Shown in pieces: positions 1 to 8,908 of a stretch of 64,000 bases of DNA. The notes beneath the pieces are model-generated. The model saw nothing but the letters and a program-made list of their open reading frames with translations, was not told the origin of the DNA and did not search any database. Source of the stretch: Gemmatimonadota bacterium (GTDB lineage Bacteria > Latescibacterota > UBA2968 > UBA8231); assembly GCA_018660835.1 (NCBI GenBank), contig JABJJN010000003.1:90620-154619 (forward strand), in the 5' to 3' direction. The translations under genes were made by a program, and so were the position numbers. Positions within the stretch are counted from its first letter, which is position 1; every line of letters begins with the position of its first letter.

Positions 1-306
1 TATGCCGATGAAGACGATACGAATGTCAGTGCTCTGTTTGAGGCTGATGGACCACCACCGGAAACGCAGGCGGAAGAACACGAATTTGTCGACACGATCG
101 ACCAGTGCCTGCAGATACTGGACACACGCGAGCGCGAGATTATCCGCCGCTACTACGGGTTTGATGGCTGTTTGCCGATGACACTTGAACAGATTGGCGG
201 CACCCTGGGGCTGACCCGTGAGCGTATTCGTCAACTTCGTGATCGCGGCCTGGCCAAATTGCGCCGAGAACACGAAGACGTATTGGTGGAACTGTCCCAC
301 AACTGA
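1..306 (+). CDS. Sigma-70 family RNA polymerase sigma factor, C-terminal part
   Basis: The window opens inside this gene, and the frame is open from base 1 to the TGA at 304-306 (101 residues visible). The visible part is sigma region 4: an LDTREREII helix, then a helix-turn-helix (TLEQIGGTLGLTRERIRQLRDR) that recognises the -35 promoter element. The spacing and the RERIRQL signature fit a group 1 or group 2 (RpoD/RpoS-like) factor. Regions 1 to 3 lie upstream of the window, so the exact class cannot be decided. A strong intrinsic terminator follows 18 bases after the stop. Confidence 0.93.
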   Translation, partial: YADEDDTNVSALFEADGPPPETQAEEHEFVDTIDQCLQILDTREREIIRRYYGFDGCLPMTLEQIGGTLGLTRERIRQLRDRGLAKLRREHEDVLVELSHN

Positions 307-323
307 TCCGATATAGGAAGTCG

Positions 324-357
324 GGGCAGCCACCCATGGTGGCTGCCCTTTTTTTTT
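324..357 (+). terminator. Rho-independent terminator after the sigma factor gene
   Basis: A perfect 11-bp G+C-rich stem pairs 324-334 with 338-348 around the 3-base loop CAT, and is followed at once by nine T residues (349-357). It ends the sigma-factor transcript just ahead of the ars promoter. Confidence 0.95.
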
Positions 358-367
358 GCCCACCCGA

Positions 368-427
368 TTGCGGAAATACGCGTCGGTGCTATATACGTGT
401 TGCCATATATACGTAAATACGTATATT
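368..427 (+). promoter_or_regulatory. ars promoter with palindromic ArsR-type operator
   Basis: A perfect inverted repeat, ATATACGTA (407-415), spacer AA, TACGTATAT (418-426), lies upstream of arsM. A further half site, ATATACGTG, is at 391-399. Two sigma-70-like arrangements can be drawn: TTGCGG (368-373) with TATATA (390-395), and TTGCCA (400-405) with TATATT (422-427), each with a 16-bp spacer. In the second the palindrome fills the spacer, the usual layout for steric repression by an ArsR dimer. That ArsR (2479-2868) binds here is inferred from position and symmetry. Confidence 0.75.
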
Positions 428-460
428 CAAATGCATCACATCAAGAATCGGAGAAACCAG

Positions 461-1399
461 ATGGCCACCGAACCTTCCACCGACGTCACTTCGCAGACGT
501 GCTGCGCCCCGACCTGCTGCGCCGACCAGGACGCAGCGCCTGCATCGGCACAGCAGCAGCCCGTATCTGAGGAGCATCCTGATGATATCCACCGCACCGT
601 GAGAGAGGGATACGGTAAGATCGCTCGATCTGAGGGGTCGTCTTGCTGTGGCTCGTCCTGCGGCAGTGCCGAGTCACTCGCTCGCGGCGTCGGCTATGCT
701 GAGTCAGATCTTGAAAACCTGCCGGATAGCGCGAACATGGGGCTTTCCTGTGGGAACCCGACGGCCTTGGCGCAGCTCACAGCAGGTGAAACCGTCCTGG
801 ATCTCGGATCCGGCGGTGGCTTCGACATCTTCATCGCCGGCGAGAAGGTCGGCCCTGAGGGCAGGGCCATTGGTGTCGACATGACCGTCGACATGATCGA
901 CCGGGCACGACGAGGAATCCCCGTGTATGAGGAGCGTACCGGCCTGGGCAATGTCGAATTTCGGCTGGGAGAGATCGAACATCTGCCCATCGCAGATTCG
1001 AGCGTAGATGTTGTGATCTCCAATTGTGTGATCAATCTGTCTCCGGACAAGCAGCAGGTCTGGCGCGAAATCGCCCGAGTCCTGAAACCAGGTGGGCGCG
1101 TCGCCGTATCGGATCTGGCCCTCAAGCAACTGCTGCCGCAAGATGTAGCAGCCATGGTAGAGGCCCTCGTCGGCTGTGTCGCCGGGGCGGCCCTTGTGAG
1201 CGACACGCAACAGATGGTGCGTGATGCCGGTCTGGTCGACATCCAACTCGACTCTCGCGACAGCTATGTCAGCGCCATGGCCGACTGGCACGATCCTCTG
1301 TACAAGAAGATCATCGAGCATCTGCCTGAGGGATCCACGCCTGCTGACTACGTCACGAGCCTGGCCGTAAGCGCCAACAAGCAGGCAGTTCCCTCATGA
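461..1399 (+). CDS. arsM: Arsenite S-adenosylmethionine methyltransferase ArsM
   Basis: Class I SAM-dependent methyltransferase that methylates As(III) to methylated arsenicals in the cytoplasm. The SAM-binding motif [11 protein letters not shown] and the acidic GVDM loop are present. So are the Cys residues typical of Ars[15 protein letters not shown] and the later VGCVAG, corresponding to the three As(III)-binding cysteines of characterised ArsM proteins. The N-terminus carries extra Cys clusters (TCCAPTCC and SCCGSSC). The ATG at 461 has a GGAG Shine-Dalgarno 7 bases upstream. An in-frame ATG at 431 lacks one. The stop overlaps the acr3 start by 4 bp (ATGA), so this is the first gene of a translationally coupled ars operon. 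Confidence 0.95.
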   Translation: MATEPSTDVTSQTCCAPTCCADQDAAPASAQQQPVSEEHPDDIHRTVREGYGKIARSEGSSCCGSSCGSAESLARGVGYAESDLENLPDSANMGLSCGNPTALAQLTAGETVLDLGSGGGFDIFIAGEKVGPEGRAIGVDMTVDMIDRARRGIPVYEERTGLGNVEFRLGEIEHLPIADSSVDVVISNCVINLSPDKQQVWREIARVLKPGGRVAVSDLALKQLLPQDVAAMVEALVGCVAGAALVSDTQQMVRDAGLVDIQLDSRDSYVSAMADWHDPLYKKIIEHLPEGSTPADYVTSLAVSANKQAVPS

Positions 1400-2478
1400 G
1401 CGAGCCCGAGGTCAGTCCACGCCTGTCCACCCTCGATCGCTACCTGACACTCTGGATCTTTCTCGCTATGGGAGCAGGGATTGGCCTGGGCTTGTGGGCA
1501 CCAGGTCTGGTGGACTCGCTCACGAGTTTTCACGTGGGCACGACGTCGGTCCCCATTGCTCTGGGACTGATTCTGATGATGTATCCACCGCTGGCGAAGG
1601 TGAAATACGAGCAACTGCCACGGGTCTTCGCCAACACACGAGTCCTTGGATTGTCGCTGCTGCAGAATTGGTTGATTGGTCCCGTTCTGATGTTTCTCCT
1701 GGCGATCCTGTTTCTCCGCGATCAACCCGAATACATGGTGGGTCTGATCATGATTGGTCTCGCCCGCTGTATCGCCATGGTTATCGTATGGAATGAACTG
1801 GCCCGCGGTGACAGCGAGTATGCAGCCGCCCTCGTCGCTTTCAACTCGATCTTTCAGATCCTCTTCTATTCGGCCTATGCGTGGTTCTTCTTAACGATCC
1901 TGCCACCTCTGTTCGGGCTCCAGGGCATCGTCGTCGATGTGACCATGGGACAGATTGCCGAAAGCGTTCTCATCTACCTTGGAATCCCCTTCTTTGGCGG
2001 GATGCTGACGCGGTTCCTGCTGTTGCGTAGATACACACTTGTTTGGTATGAGCAGGTCTTCATCCCGCGGATCAGCCCGATCACCCTCGTGGCATTGCTA
2101 TTCACCATCGTCGTCATGTTCTGTTTCCAGGGGGAGCGCATCGTCGCCCTACCTCTGGATGTATTGCGCATTGCCCTGCCATTGCTGATCTACTTCGTGT
2201 TGATGTTTCTCGTGTCCTTCTGGATGGGACACCGGATCGGTGCCGACTACGCGCAGACAGCAACGCTGTCCTTCACGGCGGCGAGCAACAATTTCGAACT
2301 CGCCATCGCCGTGGCAGTCGCCGTCTTCGGCATCGGCTCGGGTGCAGCCCTGGCCGCTGTCATCGGCCCCCTCGTAGAAGTACCTGTCCTGATTGGCCTG
2401 GTGCATGTTTCCTTGTGGCTCAGGACACGCATGTTCGGACCCCGATCAAGACCCTCCACCATCCCGGCGAGTGTATAG
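1396..2478 (+). CDS. acr3: Arsenite efflux permease, ACR3 family
   Basis: Ten-helix inner-membrane permease (360 residues) that extrudes arsenite driven by the proton motive force. The diagnostic ACR3 segments are present: [16 protein letters not shown] in the N-terminal third, the conserved Cys in [14 protein letters not shown] (needed for As(III) transport in characterised ACR3), and [21 protein letters not shown] near the C-terminus. The start codon is shared with the arsM stop (ATGA at 1396-1399). arsR begins directly after the stop. It should export arsenite made by ArsC. Confidence 0.96.
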   Translation: MSEPEVSPRLSTLDRYLTLWIFLAMGAGIGLGLWAPGLVDSLTSFHVGTTSVPIALGLILMMYPPLAKVKYEQLPRVFANTRVLGLSLLQNWLIGPVLMFLLAILFLRDQPEYMVGLIMIGLARCIAMVIVWNELARGDSEYAAALVAFNSIFQILFYSAYAWFFLTILPPLFGLQGIVVDVTMGQIAESVLIYLGIPFFGGMLTRFLLLRRYTLVWYEQVFIPRISPITLVALLFTIVVMFCFQGERIVALPLDVLRIALPLLIYFVLMFLVSFWMGHRIGADYAQTATLSFTAASNNFELAIAVAVAVFGIGSGAALAAVIGPLVEVPVLIGLVHVSLWLRTRMFGPRSRPSTIPASV

Positions 2479-2868
2479 ATGGCGACGACCGATGTGGAAA
2501 TCTTCAAGGCCTGCGCCGATGAGACGCGCTTACGGATCCTCGTATTGCTTGGCGAAGGTCAACTGTGCGTCTGCGACATCGTCGATGTCCTCGACATGCC
2601 CCAGGGCAAGGTCTCGCGTCATCTGGCCGTTTTGCGGCGTGCCGGACTCGTCGACGACGAACGACGTGGGACGTGGATCCACTATTCTCTGAGCGCTGCC
2701 AGCTCCCCCTTAATGCAACGCCTGCATGCGTACACAAAGACGGAGGCCCGCCAGAGCGACACTGCACGGGGAGATCTTGATCGCCTGCAGGAGTTATGCG
2801 CCTGTGGTGAAGTTTGTCTCGGCGAACGCGAGACTGCCGCACAGCCGGCCGCGATCGCCGCCACATGA
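2479..2868 (+). CDS. arsR: Arsenic-responsive repressor ArsR
   Basis: Winged helix-turn-helix SmtB/ArsR repressor of 129 residues. The alpha-3 metalloid motif is LCVCDIVDVL with Cys30 and Cys32, the pair typical of As(III) sensing. The recognition helix is MPQGKVSRHLAVLRRAGLV and the wing is RRGTWIHY. A second thiol cluster sits near the C-terminus (Cys107, Cys109, Cys113 in ELCACGEVCLGE) and Cys12 lies in the first helix. This unusual thiol content could form an additional binding site. The start immediately follows the acr3 stop and the end overlaps arsC by ATGA. It probably represses the palindromic promoter at 368-427. Confidence 0.95.
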   Translation: MATTDVEIFKACADETRLRILVLLGEGQLCVCDIVDVLDMPQGKVSRHLAVLRRAGLVDDERRGTWIHYSLSAASSPLMQRLHAYTKTEARQSDTARGDLDRLQELCACGEVCLGERETAAQPAAIAAT

Positions 2869-3296
2869 ACCCCCTGAAAGTGTTGTTTCTCTGCACGGGG
2901 AACTCGTGTAGAAGTCAGATGGCAGAAGGCTGGGCTCGTCATCTGAAGAGCGAGCAGATCGAGGCATTTTCAGCCGGTATTGCGACCCACGGACTCAATC
3001 CACACGCCGTGGCCGTCATGGCCCAGGTCGGTGTTGACATCTCGTGTCAACGATCGCAGCACATTGACGAATTCTCTGACGTCGAGTTGGACATCGTCGT
3101 CACCGTCTGTGATCGTGCTGCTGAGAGTTGCCCGATCTTCCCGGGGGCGACGCGGGTCGTCCATCGCGCCTTCGATGACCCACCACGTCTGGCCGCAGAG
3201 GCCGCGACCGAGGCAGAAGGTCTGGTGTTCTATCGACGTGTCCGCGACGAGATCAGATCATTCGTGGAATCCCTGCCCGAGGCGATCCTGCCGTAG
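2865..3296 (+). CDS. arsC: Arsenate reductase ArsC, low-molecular-weight phosphatase fold
   Basis: Cytoplasmic reductase (143 residues) converting arsenate to arsenite. It has the LMW-PTP P-loop CTGNSCRS (Cys10 to Arg16) and the redox cascade cysteines Cys82 and Cys89 in VTVCDRAAESCP. The Cys10/Cys82/Cys89 set matches the thioredoxin-coupled (pI258-type) family exactly, so thioredoxin is the expected reductant. The ATG at 2865 overlaps the arsR stop (ATGA). A longer in-frame extension upstream lies inside arsR and has no role. The last gene of the ars operon; it converges on fhs with a gap of only 6 bp. Confidence 0.95.
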   Translation: MNPLKVLFLCTGNSCRSQMAEGWARHLKSEQIEAFSAGIATHGLNPHAVAVMAQVGVDISCQRSQHIDEFSDVELDIVVTVCDRAAESCPIFPGATRVVHRAFDDPPRLAAEAATEAEGLVFYRRVRDEIRSFVESLPEAILP

Positions 3297-3302
3297 TTCA
3301 GA

Positions 3303-5021
3303 TCAGCTCAGTCCGGACAGCTCTCCGTGTTCATCGATGTCGATCCCCATGAACGCCGGCACAGAAGGGAGTCCGGGCATCGTCATGATGTCACCACACA
3401 GCGCATACAGGAAACCAGCTCCCGCCGACAGACGCACATCCCGTACTGGCACTGTAAAGCCAGTCGGTGCCCCCTTGAGGGTGGGATCATGAGAGAGTGA
3501 TGCCGGGGTCTTGGCCATGATCACTGGCAGCTTGCCGAATCCGAGTCGACGATATTCATCCATCCTGTCCCGTGCGAGATCTGTGAACTCGACGCCATCG
3601 GCGCCATACACCTGCGTCGCCAGGGTCTTCATCTTTTCTTCAATCGGGGCATCCAACTCGTACAGATAGCCGAAGTTGTTGTCCGCGGCGCATGCTTCCA
3701 CCACGGCCTCTGCCAGGTCCGAACCACCTTGTCCACCATGCGCCCACACGTCGGAGATCGCCACATCACGAGCCCCGGCTTCGATGGCGGCCTCCTTTAC
3801 GAAATCGATCTCTGCATCCGTGTCCTCAGGAAAACGGTTGATCGCCACAACGGCAGGCACCCCAAAGCGACCAACGATCCCAAGATGCGCCGCAAGATTC
3901 GCCATCCCCGCTTGCAGGAAAGGCATCTGTTCGTCTACCGGAGGTCGCTTACTGCGGCGCGTCGGTAAGCCACCATGTTCTTTGAGTGCCTTCACCGTGG
4001 CGACGATGACGGCGCAATCTGGTTGTAGTCCGGACGTCCGGCATTTGATGTGAACGAATTTCTCGAAGCCACAATCAGAGCCAAAGCCAGCTTCCGTGAC
4101 CAGATATCCATCGCCGAGGAGATTCAGGGCAATACGATCAGCGATAACAGAGCTGTTGCCGTGAGCGATGTTGGCGAAGGGCCCGGCGTGAACCAGCACG
4201 GGTGTGCCTTCCAGTGTCTGCATCAGCGTTGGCATGATCGCATCGCGCAACAGGGCCGCCATGGCGCCGGCCACACCCAGATCTTCAGCCGTCACGGGCT
4301 GGTCGCTGCGATTGAAACCAACAACGATGCGTCCGAGACGCTCGCGTAGATCGGCTCGACCTGTCGTCAAGGCAAGAATCGCCATCACTTCTGAAGCGGC
4401 GGTGATGTCATAGCCAGACGAACGTTCGGTCTCGTCTTGCGCCAGGGTGATACTGCGTAAGGCTCGATCATTGATGTCGACGACCCGACGAAAGGTCACC
4501 TGCTCCGGATCGATATCGAGTCGACGCAGACCTGCACGCTCGAGTCGTGCGTCGCTCAGGCGTGCTTCATGATACAGTCTCGAGTCGACAGCAGCGGCGA
4601 GCAGATTGTGGGCGGCACTGACGGCGTGAATGTCACCCGTCAGATGCAGATTCAGATCGACCATGGGCACGACCTGCGCGTATCCCCCCCCTGCAGCGCC
4701 ACCTTTCAGGCCGAAGGTTGGTCCTTGTGAGGGTTGGCGCAGGGCAGCGACGGAAGGATGCCCGAGCGTAGCGATCGCCTGCGCAAGTCCGACGGTGGTC
4801 ACCGTCTTGCCCTCGCCCTGTTTGGTTGGCGTCATCGCTGTGACGATGACATAGCGCGGCGTTCCGGGCTTTGCATCCCGCTTGAGAACATCCAGATGCA
4901 CCTTGGCCTTGTGGCGGCCATAGAGGTCGAGGTCATCCTCGGCCAGGCCGATGTCGGCAGCAACATCGACAATAGGGCGCAGAACGGCGGCGTTGGCGAT
5001 CTCCAGATCAGTCTTCGCCAT
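3303..5021 (-). CDS. fhs: Formate--tetrahydrofolate ligase
   Basis: Interconverts formate + THF + ATP and 10-formyl-THF + ADP + Pi. The P-loop TPTKQGEGKT is present, as are the family signatures FGLKGGAAGGGYAQV and VTEAGFGSDCGFEKF and the end SVPAFMGIDID. The ATG at 5021 gives 572 residues, close to the usual 555-560. A TTG at 5042 would add 7 residues and overlap the upstream gene by 8 bp; it is less likely. This is the last gene of the corrinoid operon. In that context it could run in reverse, releasing formate and making ATP from methyl-derived 10-formyl-THF, or run forward for assimilation. FolD, the linking enzyme, is not in the window. Confidence 0.96.
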   Translation of the reverse strand: MAKTDLEIANAAVLRPIVDVAADIGLAEDDLDLYGRHKAKVHLDVLKRDAKPGTPRYVIVTAMTPTKQGEGKTVTTVGLAQAIATLGHPSVAALRQPSQGPTFGLKGGAAGGGYAQVVPMVDLNLHLTGDIHAVSAAHNLLAAAVDSRLYHEARLSDARLERAGLRRLDIDPEQVTFRRVVDINDRALRSITLAQDETERSSGYDITAASEVMAILALTTGRADLRERLGRIVVGFNRSDQPVTAEDLGVAGAMAALLRDAIMPTLMQTLEGTPVLVHAGPFANIAHGNSSVIADRIALNLLGDGYLVTEAGFGSDCGFEKFVHIKCRTSGLQPDCAVIVATVKALKEHGGLPTRRSKRPPVDEQMPFLQAGMANLAAHLGIVGRFGVPAVVAINRFPEDTDAEIDFVKEAAIEAGARDVAISDVWAHGGQGGSDLAEAVVEACAADNNFGYLYELDAPIEEKMKTLATQVYGADGVEFTDLARDRMDEYRRLGFGKLPVIMAKTPASLSHDPTLKGAPTGFTVPVRDVRLSAGAGFLYALCGDIMTMPGLPSVPAFMGIDIDEHGELSGLS

Positions 5022-5034
5022 CAGGTCTTCACCA

Positions 5035-6210
5035 TCAGACAAGCACCGGTGCTTTGACGAGGGCGGGATTGATGGGAAGATCTCCCCAGGCTTCTACCAT
5101 ATCGCTAATGCGCTCCAGTCGGGAAATGAGGGCATCGGGCATCACATTGTCGGCGACGCCCAGAATGAAGGCGTCCCCAGGCGCGATCGTTGTGAAAACC
5201 CCGGCCATGTATTGCTCGAAATCTGCTTCCGAGAACGTTGGCTCGAGGATCACTGATGGGATGCCCCCCCAGATGATGACATTGCTACCCCAGGCGTCGC
5301 GCGCCTGTTGAAGCGTACACGAAACCTGCGGTTCGGTTGTAAAGGTCTCCGCCATATCAAATCCGGCATCGCGCATGTGGCCGAGAATCAAGCGCGAGTC
5401 GTTGTCAGCATGAGTGCACAGCGTCTTGCCACAATGGTGCAGTTGCGCCGACAGATCCTGGTAGTACGGTGTGATGTAGCGTTCGAACAGGGGTGGTGGC
5501 GTCAGATTTGAGTCAAAATGCAATCCGTGCAACAACAGGCGAGCAGGCGAGGAAACCAGAAGGGGCCAGACACGTTCACGCTCGATCTCCTCCATGCGTC
5601 GCAGATGTGCTTCGACCTTTTCAGGACAGTCGGCGAGCAGATAGAAGGCATTCTGGTAACCGGCCTGTTTCTGCAGGAAATGGTGGAATGGCACATCCCC
5701 GACCTGAACAAGAGGATAACCGTCGTCGCCGATCTGTGCCTCATAGGCTAGATACTCGTCGTATGTCGCCTCATACGACTGGTTTTCGATCAGATAGGCG
5801 ACAACATCAATGTCCGCGGGCTCTTTGATCATGTGTTCAACCTCAAGAGCCTGAATCCCGGCGTCTGCCAGCACACTCGAACTGCGTTGGCGGGTCGTCA
5901 CGGTACCGACTGGCGTGCGAGTTTCAGTGAGGACAGAATCCCCCTGCTGATGTTCACGAATCTCTACGTCACCACCCTGATGGGTACGGAAGACGTGCCC
6001 ATCGCGCGCCGGCGTCCCCATACACAGTTGCTTTTCGAGTTCGCGTAGCGTGAGACCTGCGTAGCGCTCGGGCATGGTACCGCGATTGACTTGCGCCGTG
6101 TACCACAGCAGCAAACGCGGGATCCAGGGGACTCGATCAGGGCGCTGGTGATCCATGACCGCCAGCAAGCGCTGACGATGAGTCATCGTCGTCATCATAT
6201 TCTGCATCAC
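5035..6210 (-). CDS. URO-D superfamily protein, probable corrinoid methyltransferase component (type A)
   Basis: A 391-residue TIM-barrel protein of the uroporphyrinogen decarboxylase superfamily, which also contains cobamide-dependent methyltransferases such as MtaA, MtbA and CmuA. Visible landmarks are DRVPWIPRLLLWY at the N-terminus, the metal-site region CGKTLCTHADNDSR, and WGGIPSVILEP followed by ILGVADNVMPDA. The same C-terminal motifs recur in the protein at 14194-15375, so the two are paralogues. Several Met codons cluster at the start (6210, 6207, 6195, 6192, 6183), so the true start is uncertain. It lies between the methyltransferase/MTHFR fusion and fhs in one operon, which argues for methyl transfer and against heme synthesis. 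The substrate is unknown. Confidence 0.88.
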   Translation of the reverse strand: MMQNMMTTMTHRQRLLAVMDHQRPDRVPWIPRLLLWYTAQVNRGTMPERYAGLTLRELEKQLCMGTPARDGHVFRTHQGGDVEIREHQQGDSVLTETRTPVGTVTTRQRSSSVLADAGIQALEVEHMIKEPADIDVVAYLIENQSYEATYDEYLAYEAQIGDDGYPLVQVGDVPFHHFLQKQAGYQNAFYLLADCPEKVEAHLRRMEEIERERVWPLLVSSPARLLLHGLHFDSNLTPPPLFERYITPYYQDLSAQLHHCGKTLCTHADNDSRLILGHMRDAGFDMAETFTTEPQVSCTLQQARDAWGSNVIIWGGIPSVILEPTFSEADFEQYMAGVFTTIAPGDAFILGVADNVMPDALISRLERISDMVEAWGDLPINPALVKAPVLV

Positions 6211-6282
6211 GACTGTGGTGTTCCGTCCGGCATCGGTCAGATTCCCTTCCTCACCCCGACGTCATTGGCGAGGGGGCAGGCC

Positions 6283-8889
6283 CTAGCGAGGTGGCATGGC
6301 TTCAACGGGAGGCAACCCTAGATCCAGTGGCTGCGGGCAAAGGCCTTCGATTTCATTGCGCCATGACGACGTATGTACAAGCGTGGGATCCTTGGGTGGC
6401 TGCAGCGAGAACAGAGCCTCCACACGATCCGTTGCGAGAGTTGCCTCCATTACCCGCCCCCAATAGCAGCGGCGCTCCGGGATCACTTCGCAACCTCCCT
6501 GCAAGTCTGCGCCGGCGCAGGGCCCATTCAGGAGTCGCTTGGCGCAACCGGCGGTCGGTTCGGGACACAGATAGGCCAGATCGGGGATGCGGCAGTCTCC
6601 GCACATTTCGCAACCGAGTTTGGAACTCTTTGTCCCCTGCTCAAAGAGTGTCGCCCAGCGCTGACGCCGGCCCTCTGGATCACCACCAACCATCCATCGC
6701 AGTGCACCATTGAGTCCTTTGCCCTGCTCGAAATAACGTGCGTGCAGCGCCTGCATCTGTGGATCAACGGGTTCGTAGTCAGAACGATCCCCACGAACGA
6801 GGGGCCCATCGCTGCGCAGCAGACCATCGTCCTGATGTTCGAAGAGATAGAAGGGATCTGCCGTCGGCGCCATTTGCATGGGGCGGGAACCGTCAGCGTC
6901 TCGATACTCTTCCCATGACTCAAGCCAGTCGCGCCCGGACAGACTTGCCAATTCGTCCCGTACGGCACGAGCGTCATCCAACTTCGTGATGCCCGCCAAA
7001 TCAATACCGCGAAACGAAAGTCCCTCCAACAGAATGTGACTGAGCAAGGCCGCTCGGCGCACGGCCTGTCGATGCTGGTGCTCGGCGAGTTCACTGAAGT
7101 TCATCTTACGCAACGCGCGCAACTCTTCCCGTGCCCCAAGCTTGCCCTGGTACTTCTTTTTTAACTCATCGGGAACGACTGCACCCGCCACGTGCACACG
7201 ATTCAGAACGCGCAGGAACTGTGGTGTCAGGAAGTAGACCATAGGGAACACAGGCATGTCCTGAATTCCCGCGCGTGTCATCCACAGCTTCAATTCCTGA
7301 AACTTTGCCACGTCGTAGCCGAGTTGCGTGATGAGGTAATCGGCGCCGGCGCCGCGCTTCTTCCACACCTTCATATACTGGCCCCAGGTATCGGCTTCGG
7401 AGTATTTGAAGGGAGAGACGGCGGAGCCAATGCGCAGATCTTCGAGGGCACCCCCTGCACGTGGCAACAGATCAGGAAACTCGAGACCGCGACGCAGTGT
7501 ATCGAGTGCCATGGCCAGATTGACAGCATCCAGATCGAAGATCGGCTTGCCACCTGTCGTATAGTCGCCGGTGACTGCGAAGAAGTGATGCAGACCCTGG
7601 TGGTAGAGAGCCAGGGCGCGGCGGATCAACGCATTCCGATCATCACTCTTGCAGGACAGGTTCACGATCGGCTGACGACCACTGAGTCGCGCAATCTCAA
7701 GGGCCAGTGTGTCCGGACCGGGTGTGCGCTGACCTCCTGGTGTATCGGTGATGGTGAAGACGTAATCTTCGTCCCGCGCCTCTTCAGCAACTGCGAGGAT
7801 CTGATCGAGGCCGCCTTCGGAGGGTGCCAGTTCGAGGATGAACACGGGGTCACCCTGCGGATCCTGCAATGCCCGGCCGAAGGGATCATCGAATTCCTGC
7901 ACACGTTTGGGTGCCGCTGGTGCGCGTCGCTGTGACTGGGCGTAGTCAACGAGCAGCGTCAGCGCATCGACGGATGCACCTGAGCCCGCCGCAGCCCCGG
8001 CATCCGTGCCAGTGGCGATCGTACGGATCAACTTGAGAATTCGCCCATCCACCAGATCAGCCCCCGAGATCTGGCCAACATCACAGATCGCCGCATCAAC
8101 ACCATATTCCATCGCGACACGTAGATAGGCGCGATTGATGGCGAGTCGACGTGGCAGGCCATCGGAACAATTCGACAGACCGAGCACGACATGGGCACCG
8201 GCCATCGCATCGTCCTCGCGGATCATGCGAATGCCCTCGAAGGTTCGCTTCGTATACCCCACCATGTCGGCGCCAAGAGGACCTACGGTGGGATCGAAAT
8301 ACACTTCATTCGCCGCAATGCCTGCCTCGCGAGCGGCGACAAAGATCTGCCGTGCCGTTTCATGGTAGACGTCAGCATCGGCGATATCCGTAAACCCCGT
8401 TGCTGCCTCATCGCCCGCTTTCTCCAGCAGCATGCCCACCACGGCGAAAGGGAACTCCCGACGTAGTTGAAGTGCTTCGAGCCGATTGACTGTGACAGAG
8501 TTTACGAGCGGGACACGGGGGTTGGGGTCATCGGTGTGATCGTGATAGTGACGCAGGCCATATTCGAGCATCGATGGATCCGAAGAATCGATGCAGGGCG
8601 GTACGCCACCCCCCAGCAGGACGATGAGTTCGATGATGTGCGCCAGGACCTGCTGCGCGCCATCGTGACCAATCCCCTCGATGGTGAAAAAGTCGTCCAC
8701 GTTGACATCGAGAAAGCTGGCGCCAGAAGCAACCTGTTCAGTGACCAGTTTCCGCAGATGCCGATCACCAGCGAGGCGATCGATCCCATCCCCTGTCAAC
8801 CAGCGCTGCGCCGATGTGCGCACACCGGGGATGTGACAGTGGAGACTCTCTGCAATGCGGATGAGCGATGGGTCGGCGGGCGAGCTCAT
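6283..8889 (-). CDS. Pterin-binding methyltransferase / methylenetetrahydrofolate reductase / MetV triple fusion
   Basis: An 868-residue protein with three modules. Residues about 10-330 are a DHPS-like pterin-binding domain as in MetH and MtvA/AcsE (FLDVNVDDF, CIDSSDPSMLEYGL, GLSNCSDGLP), expected to move methyl between corrinoid and THF. Residues about 370-640 are MTHFR (ILELAPSEGG, TITDTPGGQRTPGPD, FFAVTGDYTTGG), interconverting methyl- and methylene-THF. Residues about 740-868 are a MetV-like Cys-rich tail (CEMCGDC, CPEPTAGCAK, NGPCAG) as in the MetFV complexes of acetogens. The ATG at 8889 has AGGAAGAG upstream; a longer frame to 8982 overlaps the preceding gene and is rejected. The fusion could channel methyl-THF straight to oxidation. 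Confidence 0.9.
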   Translation of the reverse strand: MSSPADPSLIRIAESLHCHIPGVRTSAQRWLTGDGIDRLAGDRHLRKLVTEQVASGASFLDVNVDDFFTIEGIGHDGAQQVLAHIIELIVLLGGGVPPCIDSSDPSMLEYGLRHYHDHTDDPNPRVPLVNSVTVNRLEALQLRREFPFAVVGMLLEKAGDEAATGFTDIADADVYHETARQIFVAAREAGIAANEVYFDPTVGPLGADMVGYTKRTFEGIRMIREDDAMAGAHVVLGLSNCSDGLPRRLAINRAYLRVAMEYGVDAAICDVGQISGADLVDGRILKLIRTIATGTDAGAAAGSGASVDALTLLVDYAQSQRRAPAAPKRVQEFDDPFGRALQDPQGDPVFILELAPSEGGLDQILAVAEEARDEDYVFTITDTPGGQRTPGPDTLALEIARLSGRQPIVNLSCKSDDRNALIRRALALYHQGLHHFFAVTGDYTTGGKPIFDLDAVNLAMALDTLRRGLEFPDLLPRAGGALEDLRIGSAVSPFKYSEADTWGQYMKVWKKRGAGADYLITQLGYDVAKFQELKLWMTRAGIQDMPVFPMVYFLTPQFLRVLNRVHVAGAVVPDELKKKYQGKLGAREELRALRKMNFSELAEHQHRQAVRRAALLSHILLEGLSFRGIDLAGITKLDDARAVRDELASLSGRDWLESWEEYRDADGSRPMQMAPTADPFYLFEHQDDGLLRSDGPLVRGDRSDYEPVDPQMQALHARYFEQGKGLNGALRWMVGGDPEGRRQRWATLFEQGTKSSKLGCEMCGDCRIPDLAYLCPEPTAGCAKRLLNGPCAGADLQGGCEVIPERRCYWGRVMEATLATDRVEALFSLQPPKDPTLVHTSSWRNEIEGLCPQPLDLGLPPVEAMPPR

Positions 8890-8908
8890 CGATTTATCTC
8901 TTCCTGGT

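Noticed and set aside
5035..6210. Annotation of the URO-D genes as heme-biosynthetic HemE
   Set aside because: Operon context with corrinoid protein, MTHFR and Fhs, multiple divergent copies, and lack of an evident HemE N-terminal signature make HemE unlikely.
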